From Streptomyces sp. DG2A-72 (GTDB taxonomy: Bacteria; Actinomycetota; Actinomycetes; Streptomycetales; Streptomycetaceae), in contig NZ_JASTLC010000001.1 in assembly GCF_030499575.1 (NCBI RefSeq), positions 1,860,001 to 1,924,000 of the forward strand: a DNA stretch of 64,000 nt, in the 5' to 3' direction. Both the position numbers and the translations under genes were made by a program. Of this stretch, positions 50,364-57,465 are shown piece after piece. Every line of letters starts with the position of its first letter. Position 1 is the first letter of the stretch. The notes beneath the pieces are model-generated. The model did no database searches, was not told where the DNA came from, and saw only the letters and a list, made by a program, of their open reading frames with translations.

Positions 50364-51587
50364 ATGGACTTCGCGTTCGACGCGCGCACCGAGGAACTGC
50401 GCGCCAAGCTGCTCGCCTTCATGGACGAGTACGTCTATCCGGCCGAGTCCGTCGCGGAGGAGCAGCGCGCACAGCTGGCCTCCCCGTGGGACACCCCGGC
50501 CGTGGTCGAGGAGCTGAAGGCCGAGGCTCGCCGGCAGGGCCTGTGGAACCTCTTCCTCCCCGACTCCGGGTACGGCGCCGGACTGACCAACCTCCAGTAC
50601 GCCCCCCTCGCCGAAATCACCGGCCGCTCCCCGCAGTTGGCCCCCACCGCGCTGAACTGCGCCGCGCCGGACACCGGCAACATGGAGGTGCTCGCCCAGT
50701 TCGCCGACGAGCAGCAGAAGAAGCAGTGGCTGGAGCCGCTGCTGGCCGGTGAGATCCGCTCGGCGTTCGCGATGACCGAGCCGGAGGTGGCCTCCTCGGA
50801 CGCCACGAACATCACGACGCTGATCGAGCGAGCCTCCGACGGCACAGACGAGTACGTCATCACGGGCCGCAAGTGGTACATCTCCGGGGCGATGAACCCG
50901 GACTGCAAGATCTTCATCGTGATGGGCAAGACGGACCCGGACGGCGCCGACATCCGCCGCCAGCAGTCCATGGTCCTGGTCCCCCGCGACACCCCGGGTG
51001 TCACCGTCAAGCGCGCCATGCGGGTCTTCGGCTACGAGGACCACTACCACGGCGGCCACGCCGAGGTGATCTTCGACCACGCGCGCGTGCCGGTGTCGAA
51101 CCTGATCGGCGAGGAGGGCGGCGGCTTCGCCATCGCGCAGGCCCGCCTCGGCCCCGGCCGCATCCACCACTGCATGCGGCTGATCGGCATGGCCGAGCGG
51201 GCGATCGAGCTGATGTGCCGCCGGGCCGTCTCGCGCAACGCCTTCGGCAAGGCGCTGGCCCAGCAGGGTGTGGTGCACAACTGGATCGCCGACGCGCGCG
51301 TGACGGTCGAGCAGCTGCGCCTGCTGGTCCTGAAGACGGCCTGGCTGATGGACACGGTCGGCAACCGGGGCGCCCACACCGAGATCCAGTCCATCAAGAT
51401 CGCCACGCCCCGCGCGGTCGTCGACATCATCGACCGCGCCATCCAGCTGCACGGCGCGGGCGGTGTCAGCCAGGACTTCCCGCTCGCCGAACTGTACGCG
51501 GGCGCACGGACGTTGATGATCGCCGACGGCCCGGACGAGGTGCATCAGCGGTCGCTGGCGCGACGGGAGCTCAAGCAGTACCTGTGA
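50364..51587 (+). CDS. acyl-CoA dehydrogenase (ACAD10/11-like)
   Basis: A 407-residue flavin acyl-CoA dehydrogenase. Typical blocks: ALNCAAPDTGNMEVL, FAMTEPEVASSDATNI (FAD/substrate site), VITGRKWYISGAMNPDCKIFIVMGKTD, LIGEEGGGFAIAQARLGPGRIHHCMR and IQLHGAGGVSQDFPLAELYAGARTLMIADGPDEVH. The pattern is that of the ACAD10/11 subgroup, acting on unusual or 4-hydroxy acyl-CoAs together with the upstream kinase. Convergent with the TetR gene, whose stop lies 1 nt beyond. Confidence 0.93.
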   Translation: MDFAFDARTEELRAKLLAFMDEYVYPAESVAEEQRAQLASPWDTPAVVEELKAEARRQGLWNLFLPDSGYGAGLTNLQYAPLAEITGRSPQLAPTALNCAAPDTGNMEVLAQFADEQQKKQWLEPLLAGEIRSAFAMTEPEVASSDATNITTLIERASDGTDEYVITGRKWYISGAMNPDCKIFIVMGKTDPDGADIRRQQSMVLVPRDTPGVTVKRAMRVFGYEDHYHGGHAEVIFDHARVPVSNLIGEEGGGFAIAQARLGPGRIHHCMRLIGMAERAIELMCRRAVSRNAFGKALAQQGVVHNWIADARVTVEQLRLLVLKTAWLMDTVGNRGAHTEIQSIKIATPRAVVDIIDRAIQLHGAGGVSQDFPLAELYAGARTLMIADGPDEVHQRSLARRELKQYL

Positions 51588-51588
51588 C

Positions 51589-52230
51589 TCAGGGCCTGAG
51601 AGCCCGCAGGAGCAGGTCGGCCAGGTGGTCGGCGACCTCCTGAGGGCTCATCGGGCCGTCGGGGCGGTACCAGGTCGACAGGTGGTGGACGGACCCGAAG
51701 TGGTAGTCCACCACCAGATCGGCCGGGGTCGCCTTCGAGAAGACTCCCGCCTCCTGCCCTTCCTCGATGAGTGCGCGGAAACGTTCGTGGTAGAGGCGCC
51801 GCTCGGCGCGTACCCGCTTGTTCTTCTCGGGGCTCAGATGGTGCATCGAGCGGAAGAAGATCATCGCGTCGTCGAGGTTCTCGATCGTCGTCACCACGAC
51901 ATCTGCCGCCGCGTCCCGCACCCGCTTCTCGATCGGCTCGTCGGCGCCCGCGAACGCGTCGAGCCGCTCCTGCTGGACGCGCAGCACGCGCGCGTACACC
52001 TCGTGCAGGAGGTCGTCCTTGGAGCCGAAGTAGTGGTAGAGCGCCCCCTTCGTGACGCCGGCCGACTCGACGATCTCCTGCACGGAGGTGCGGTCGTAGC
52101 CCTGCTCCGCGAAGAGCCGGGTGGCGGCGGCCAGCAGCCGCTGCGGGACGGGCGTACCGTCTCCGTCCGTCGTCCTGGGCACTGCCGCCACCTGCCTTTC
52201 CGAGCTGTCTGCTGTTCTCTTGTTCTTCAC
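51589..52230 (-). CDS. TetR-family regulator of the acyl-CoA operons
   Basis: A 213-residue repressor. The N-terminal helix-turn-helix (RLLAAATRLFAEQGYDRTSVQEIVESAGVTKGALYHYFGSKDDLL, about 30-75) is followed by an all-helical ligand domain of the type often controlling fatty-acid genes. GTG 52230 overlaps the stop of the AMP-ligase gene by 4 nt, making it the last gene of the SDR/ligase operon. Matching palindromes before the SDR and phosphotransferase genes suggest it controls both operons and itself, presumably derepressed by an acyl-CoA. Confidence 0.9.
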   Translation of the reverse strand: MKNKRTADSSERQVAAVPRTTDGDGTPVPQRLLAAATRLFAEQGYDRTSVQEIVESAGVTKGALYHYFGSKDDLLHEVYARVLRVQQERLDAFAGADEPIEKRVRDAAADVVVTTIENLDDAMIFFRSMHHLSPEKNKRVRAERRLYHERFRALIEEGQEAGVFSKATPADLVVDYHFGSVHHLSTWYRPDGPMSPQEVADHLADLLLRALRP

Positions 52231-53894
52231 TGACCGTCTTGCGGCCGGGAACGAAGCTCCCGACGGAGGATCTTCCCACTCGCCGTCTTGGGCAACTCGG
52301 GCAGGATCTCCACCTGCCGCGGATACTTGTAGGCGGCCAGTCTCTCCTTGCAGTACGCGGCCAGCGCACCGGGGTCGATGTCGGCGCCCGGACGCAGGCT
52401 GATGTACGCCTTGACGGTCTCTCCGCGGTACCCGTCCGGCACCCCGACGACAGCCGCCTCGCGCACCGCCGGATGCGTGTACAGCACGTCCTCGACCTCA
52501 CGCGGCCACACCTTGAAGCCGGACGCGTTGATCATGTCCTTCTTCCGGTCGACGACGTACAGCCACCCCTCGGCGTCCATGAACCCGATGTCGCCGGTAC
52601 GCAGCTCGCCGCCCGGGAAGGTCTCGGCGGTCGCGTCGGGGCGACGCCAGTAACCGGGGACGACCTGCGGTCCCCGTACGACGATCTCGCCCTGCTCGCC
52701 GAACGGCACCTGAGCACCCCGGTCGTCGACGATCCGTACGTCCGTGTCGGGCCCCGGCACCCCGACGGCCAGCGTCCCGGACACCGGGTCGACGGGCGCC
52801 TCCCGCCCCGGCGGCACGGACGCACAGGGTGCGGTGCACTCCGTGAGGCCGTATCCGTTGCGGATGTACGGCCCGAAGCCCGCCCGGAACTTCTCCACCA
52901 GCGCGGGCGGCAGCGGAGCACCGCCGGAGGAGATGATCCGGAACGAGGAGAAGTGGTCCGGGGTGACGTCCGGATGGGCGGCCAGCGCCATGAAGGCGGT
53001 CGACGGGCCGACGGTGTAGTGCGGCCGGTGCTCGGCGAACGCGTCCAGCACGACCCCCGCCTCGAAGCGGTACACCAGCACCAGCGTGCCCGCGCTGTTC
53101 AGACACGCGCCGAGCTGGCAGACCATTCCGGTGATGTGGAACAGCGGCGCCAGCGCGAAGTAGACGGGCGCCTCGGGCAGCCCGAGCCCGGTCCGCTGCC
53201 GCTCGGCGTTGTACATGATGTTGCCGTGTGTGTTGGTGGCGCCCTTGGGGGTGCCGCTGGTGCCCGAGGTGTAGCTGATCAGCGCGATGTCGGAGGAACC
53301 CGGCTCACGCCCCTCCGGTGCCTTGTTCCCCTGCCGGGCGACGACCGTCAGATCATCGGCATCGACGGCCTGCGGCAGCCGCTCGAAGGACAGCACGCGC
53401 GCGTCGCCACGAGTTTGGAAGTCCAACTCACTGGCGGTGAGCACGATCCGCACCGGCGAGCCCTGTGCCGTCTCGCGCAGATACGACTCCCAGGCCCGGT
53501 CGGCGCAGATCAGCGCGGCCACGTCACCGTCCCGCAGCACATGGCCGACCTCCCCCGCCTTGTACATGGGGTTGACCGGCACGACGACCGCGCCCGCCTT
53601 CCAGGCGCCGAGCAGCGCCAGCACGAAGTGCGGCGAGTTCTGCAGCAGCACGGCGACCCGGTCGCCACGCTCCAGGCCCCGCGCGGCAAGATGCCCGGCG
53701 ACGGAGTCGCTCAGCTCGTCGACCTCGCGAAAGCTCAGCCCGGCGTCGAAGTAGGCGAGGAAGGTACGGTCCGGCGTCTCGGCGACGGCTCGGCGCAGTG
53801 CGTGCACGAGAGAGTCGAGGGGTTCGACGGGAGCACGCTGGGCGTCGCTCAGCAGCCCCAGCCAGGGCCGCTCGGCATAGCGGGAGTCGCTCAT
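52227..53894 (-). CDS. AMP-dependent acyl-CoA synthetase/ligase
   Basis: A 555-residue ANL enzyme that activates a carboxylic acid as acyl-AMP and transfers it to CoA. Motifs: ISYTSGTSGTPKGATNTHGN (P-loop, about 200), NGYGLTECTAP near 345, GELRTGDIGFMD near 420, DRKKDMINASGFKVWPREVE hinge and PKTASGKILRREL with the catalytic Lys near the end. ATG 53894 overlaps the SDR stop by one base (TGATG). Operon order SDR-ligase-TetR suggests uptake and activation of a fatty or aromatic acid; the exact substrate is open. Confidence 0.93.
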   Translation of the reverse strand: MSDSRYAERPWLGLLSDAQRAPVEPLDSLVHALRRAVAETPDRTFLAYFDAGLSFREVDELSDSVAGHLAARGLERGDRVAVLLQNSPHFVLALLGAWKAGAVVVPVNPMYKAGEVGHVLRDGDVAALICADRAWESYLRETAQGSPVRIVLTASELDFQTRGDARVLSFERLPQAVDADDLTVVARQGNKAPEGREPGSSDIALISYTSGTSGTPKGATNTHGNIMYNAERQRTGLGLPEAPVYFALAPLFHITGMVCQLGACLNSAGTLVLVYRFEAGVVLDAFAEHRPHYTVGPSTAFMALAAHPDVTPDHFSSFRIISSGGAPLPPALVEKFRAGFGPYIRNGYGLTECTAPCASVPPGREAPVDPVSGTLAVGVPGPDTDVRIVDDRGAQVPFGEQGEIVVRGPQVVPGYWRRPDATAETFPGGELRTGDIGFMDAEGWLYVVDRKKDMINASGFKVWPREVEDVLYTHPAVREAAVVGVPDGYRGETVKAYISLRPGADIDPGALAAYCKERLAAYKYPRQVEILPELPKTASGKILRRELRSRPQDGQ

Positions 53895-54655
53895 CAGGCC
53901 TCCTCCCACTTCTGCTGGATGTGGTTCATGTTCGTCAGCCAGCGGTCGGGGTCGGTGGCCCGAGCCTGGTAGTACCCGGCGACCTCGGGATGCGGCAGGA
54001 TCAGGAACCGGTCCTCCTCGATCCCCTTGAACAGCGCGTCCGCGACATCCTCCGGCTCGATCGCGGTCGGCTTCAGCACCAGATCGCCCGCGCTGCCGGT
54101 ACCGGCCAGCATGTCCGTCCGCACACCCTGCGGACAGATCGCATGCACTTTGATCCCCCGATGGCGATACGTCAACGACAGCCACTCGGCGAAGGCGTAC
54201 GCACCGTGCTTGGTCACGCTGTACGGCGCGGCCCCGATCATGGTGAGCAGCCCCGCGGCGGACACGGTGGACACGAACCGCCCCCGCCCACGCTCCAGCC
54301 ACCCCGGAATCAGCTCCTGAGCAGCCCGCACATGCGCCATCACGTTCACATCCCAGGCCAACGCCCAGACCTGCTCCTCAGCTGCCTCGGACCCACCCGA
54401 GGGAAGCCCGGCATTGGCGCAGTAGACATCGACGGTGCCACCGAGAGCGTCGCGAGCCTCACCGACAATGGCGGAGGCATCACCGGGCACGGCAATCCCT
54501 CCGACCTCCTCAGCAACGGCTTTGGCCTTGCCGGCGTCCAGATCATTGACGACGACCCGGGCCCCCGCGGCAGCAAACCGCCGGGCCAGGGCGGCCCCGA
54601 TCCCCCCTCCAGCCCCCGTGACGACGACTCCGGCACCCTGAACGGCTTCCACCAT
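53894..54655 (-). CDS. SDR-family oxidoreductase
   Basis: A 253-residue short-chain dehydrogenase with GAGGGIG (about 14-20), NDLD acidic residue after strand 2, CANAG and catalytic Ser/Tyr-x3-Lys in TVSAAGLLTMIGAAPYSVTKHGAYAF. The C-terminal segment HPEVAGYYQARATDPDRWLTNMNHIQQKW is typical of actinobacterial SDRs linked to acyl-CoA metabolism. ATG 54655 has GGAGA 3 nt upstream. It heads the minus-strand operon and has a TetR-type palindrome about 33-48 nt upstream. Confidence 0.9.
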   Translation of the reverse strand: MVEAVQGAGVVVTGAGGGIGAALARRFAAAGARVVVNDLDAGKAKAVAEEVGGIAVPGDASAIVGEARDALGGTVDVYCANAGLPSGGSEAAEEQVWALAWDVNVMAHVRAAQELIPGWLERGRGRFVSTVSAAGLLTMIGAAPYSVTKHGAYAFAEWLSLTYRHRGIKVHAICPQGVRTDMLAGTGSAGDLVLKPTAIEPEDVADALFKGIEEDRFLILPHPEVAGYYQARATDPDRWLTNMNHIQQKWEEA

Positions 54656-54689
54656 CGGTCTCCTTCGACTGCGACTCCTGCGGGCCAGA

Positions 54690-54705
54690 CTAACCGGTCG
54701 GTATG
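54690..54705. promoter_or_regulatory. candidate TetR operator upstream of the SDR operon
   Basis: CTAACCGGTCGGTATG shares the 11-nt core ACCGGTCGGTA with the operator at 49,221-49,237 and lies just upstream of the SDR gene. The left half is less perfect. Probably recognised by the TetR of this locus. Confidence 0.6.
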
Positions 54706-54727
54706 TACCAGAGGAAGGGCACGGGCA

Positions 54728-54768
54728 TCGCCGCTCAGGGGCGCGGGGAACTGCGCGACAAGCCACGA
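54728..54768 (+). repeat. short copy of the dispersed palindromic repeat
   Basis: CAGGGGCGCGGGG is followed directly by AACTGCGCGACAAGCCACG, that is the two ends of the repeat family without the middle section containing GCGGCTCCGCCGC. It sits 40-80 nt upstream of the muramidase-like gene. Confidence 0.65.
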
Positions 54769-54807
54769 ACCACGGACGGCTTCCACACAACCCGCGGGAG
54801 CAATACC

Positions 54808-56049
54808 GTGCACCCCATGCGCCTATCCAGACGAGCCCTACTCGCAGCGACAACGGCAGCAACAGCACTCACCAGCGCACCTCCCGCCTCCGCCGCCCAG
54901 CGCCGCAGGCAAACCGGCTTCGAGCGGCTGGCCGCAGACGGCTACACGGCACTCAACGGCGATCGGGTCGGAATCGTCACCAACCCCACCGGCGTAACCA
55001 GCGACGTCCGCCACATCGTCGACGTCATGCACAAGGACAACCGAGTGAATCTAGGGGCCGTCTTCGGCCCCGAACACGGCTTCCGCGGCACCGCCCAGGC
55101 AGGCGGCTCCGAAGGCCGCTACGACGACCCGGCAACCGGCCTCCCCGTCTACGACACGTACCTCAAGAGCGGCCGCCCCCTCGCCGACATCTTCACCGCA
55201 TCCGGCGTCGACACGATCGTCTTCGACATCCAGGACGTCGGCGCCCGCTTCTACACGTACATCTGGACGCTGTACGACTGCATGGAGGCGGCCCAACTCG
55301 CCGGCAAACGCTTCGTCGTGCTCGACCGCCCGAACCCGGTGACCGGCCGCGAGGCCCAAGGCCCGGTCCTGCACAAGGAGTTCGCGACCTTCGTCGGCCG
55401 GCAACCGATCTCGCAGGCGCACGGCATGACGGTCGCCGAGCTGGCGCACCTGTTCAACGGGGAGTTCCTGAAGACCCCGGTCGAGCTGGACACCGTACGG
55501 ATGACGGGTTGGAAGCGGTCGGAGTTCTACGACGCGTCCGGGCTGCCGTGGGTACCTCCGAGCCCGAACATGCCCACCCCCGACACCGCTCTCGTGTACC
55601 CGGGGACGTGTCTGTTCGAGGGCACCAACCTCTCCGAGGGACGCGGCACCACCCGCCCCTTCGAACTGCTCGGTGCAGAGGGCATCGACGGGCGCTGGGC
55701 GGCCGAGATGAATCAACTCCGCCTGCCCGGCGTCCACTTCAGGGAGGCGTACTTCGCTCCCGTCTTCTCCAAGTTCCAGGGGAAGACCATCGGCGGCGTA
55801 CAGATCCATGTGCACGACCGGGCCGCGTACGACCCCGTACGCACGGGCATCGCGCTGCTGGTGACCGCCAAGAAGGTGTGGAGCGGCTTCGCCTGGCGGT
55901 CGGACAACTGGATCGACAAGCTCACCGGATCCACGCGGGTGCGCACGGCGATCGACGCGGGAGCCGGTACGGACGAGGTGGTGGCGGGCTGGCAGAAGGA
56001 GCTGGCGGCGTTCCGGAAGGTGCGCAGGGAGTATCTCCTCTACAGATGA
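54808..56049 (+). CDS. exported DUF1343 protein (NamZ-like exo-N-acetylmuramidase family)
   Basis: A 413-residue protein with an N-terminal signal bearing twin arginines (LSRRALLAATTAATALTSAPPASAA). The mature part matches DUF1343/NamZ: GDRVGIVTNPTGVTSDVRHIVD, LGAVFGPEHGFRGTAQAG, DTIVFDIQDVGARFYTYIWTLYDCMEAA, VLDRPNPVTG and PSPNMPTPDTALVYPGTCLFEGTNLSEGRGTTRPFE. Characterised relatives remove terminal MurNAc from peptidoglycan fragments, so wall recycling outside the cell is likely. GTG 54808 is favoured because GGGAG lies 7 nt upstream; ATG 54817 would start three codons later. Confidence 0.9.
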   Translation: MHPMRLSRRALLAATTAATALTSAPPASAAQRRRQTGFERLAADGYTALNGDRVGIVTNPTGVTSDVRHIVDVMHKDNRVNLGAVFGPEHGFRGTAQAGGSEGRYDDPATGLPVYDTYLKSGRPLADIFTASGVDTIVFDIQDVGARFYTYIWTLYDCMEAAQLAGKRFVVLDRPNPVTGREAQGPVLHKEFATFVGRQPISQAHGMTVAELAHLFNGEFLKTPVELDTVRMTGWKRSEFYDASGLPWVPPSPNMPTPDTALVYPGTCLFEGTNLSEGRGTTRPFELLGAEGIDGRWAAEMNQLRLPGVHFREAYFAPVFSKFQGKTIGGVQIHVHDRAAYDPVRTGIALLVTAKKVWSGFAWRSDNWIDKLTGSTRVRTAIDAGAGTDEVVAGWQKELAAFRKVRREYLLYR

Positions 56050-56129
56050 CTCCGGCCGTCTGGCCAACCCCGCCCAGCCGCAGGACGATGTCACGCATCA
56101 CGCGACATCGGGGGACAAGGGGGCCCGGC

Positions 56130-57449
56130 ATGGCGGATCCGGAGATGAGTGTGACTCCCTACTGGGAGCTGACGTTCGACGCGGACGGCGACGTGAACGG
56201 CAAGCAGCGGGACCGGCTGCTCGCCGGTGTCGCGGACCGGAAGGTCCGCGACCTGATCGTCTTCGCGCACGGCTGGAACAACGACCGCTCGATCGCGACC
56301 CGGCTCTACAGCCGCTTCTTCGCACCGTTCCCCCAGCTCGCGCCCAAGGCCAGGCTCGGGTACGTGGGTGTGCTGTGGCCGTCGATGCGGTTCTCCGACG
56401 AGCCGATCCCCGACTTCCCACGGTCGCTGGCTGCCGAGACGTCCCAGCAGCCCGCGCTGGACAAGGACACCCGGCACTCGCTGCTGGAGACCTTTCCCGG
56501 CCGGGCGACCGTGATCGACCAGATCGCGCGCATGCTGGACCAACAGCCGCGTGAGGAGGCCGAGTTGGAGGAGTTCGGCCGACTGGTGCGGCTGCTGGTG
56601 GAGGTCGTACCGCCGGGGCCGCAGGCGCTGTTCGCGGCCGACACGCTGGCGGAGGGGGTGCCGCAGAGCGAGCCGCGGATGTTCTCCGGGTCCGCGGCGA
56701 CGGTCTGCGAGGAGTTCGCGCAGGCGCTGACCGGTCTCGGGTCTCCGGGCGGCACGGCCTCCTTTTCCCTGCCCAACCCCTGGAAGGGTGCCCAGGAACT
56801 GCTGCGGCAGGCGACGTACTACGCGATGAAGCGGCGCGCGGGAACCGTCGGGGAGCGCGGGCTCGGCCGGGTCGTCGGGCAGCTGGCCACGGCCGTGCCG
56901 CACGCGCGCGTGCATCTCGTCGGGCACAGCTTCGGCGGGCGGCTGGTGTCGTTCGCGCTGCGCGGGCTGCCCGAGGGGGTGCGCACGGTGAAGTCGGTGA
57001 CGCTGCTCCAAGGGGCCTTCTCGCACTACGCGTTCGCCGCCCGGCTACCGCACGACCCGCGCGCGGGAGGGGTGCTCCAGGGTCGGCAGAACCGCATCGA
57101 CGGCCCCCTGGTGTGCTGCCACTCCCACCACGACTCGGCCCTCGGCACGATGTATCCGCTGGCCTCGCGTATGGCGGACGACGATCGGACGGTCCTCGGC
57201 CTCGACGTCGGGCGGATGCTCGGCGACAAGTGGGGGGCGATGGGGCACAAGGGGATGCGGGCGGTGCCGGGCACGCGCGCGTTGCAGCTCGCCGATGCGC
57301 TGAAGAAGGGCAAGCTGCCCGCGTCGGGGTGTGTGAACGTCGACGCGGCCGCCGTGGTCAGACGCGGCGGCCCACCGGCCGGCGCGCACAGCGACATCGC
57401 GCACCGGGAGCTGGCGCAGGTGGTGCTGGCGGCGGGCCGTATCGCCTGA
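56130..57449 (+). CDS. alpha/beta hydrolase-fold protein
   Basis: A 439-residue protein with the oxyanion-region motif IVFAHGWNND near residue 45 and the nucleophile elbow LVGHSFGGRLVSF (Ser near 267), hence an alpha/beta hydrolase. HSHHDSALGTMYPLAS near 335 probably brings the acid/base residues. A large helical insertion (about 100-250) separates these parts. There is no signal peptide. Substrate unknown; possibly an intracellular esterase or lipase-like protein. ATG 56130 has AAGGGGG 6 nt upstream; in-frame upstream starts belong to a shadow of the muramidase-like gene. Eighty nucleotides downstream of that gene. Confidence 0.82.
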   Translation: MADPEMSVTPYWELTFDADGDVNGKQRDRLLAGVADRKVRDLIVFAHGWNNDRSIATRLYSRFFAPFPQLAPKARLGYVGVLWPSMRFSDEPIPDFPRSLAAETSQQPALDKDTRHSLLETFPGRATVIDQIARMLDQQPREEAELEEFGRLVRLLVEVVPPGPQALFAADTLAEGVPQSEPRMFSGSAATVCEEFAQALTGLGSPGGTASFSLPNPWKGAQELLRQATYYAMKRRAGTVGERGLGRVVGQLATAVPHARVHLVGHSFGGRLVSFALRGLPEGVRTVKSVTLLQGAFSHYAFAARLPHDPRAGGVLQGRQNRIDGPLVCCHSHHDSALGTMYPLASRMADDDRTVLGLDVGRMLGDKWGAMGHKGMRAVPGTRALQLADALKKGKLPASGCVNVDAAAVVRRGGPPAGAHSDIAHRELAQVVLAAGRIA

Positions 57450-57465
57450 CCCGCCGCCCATGAAC

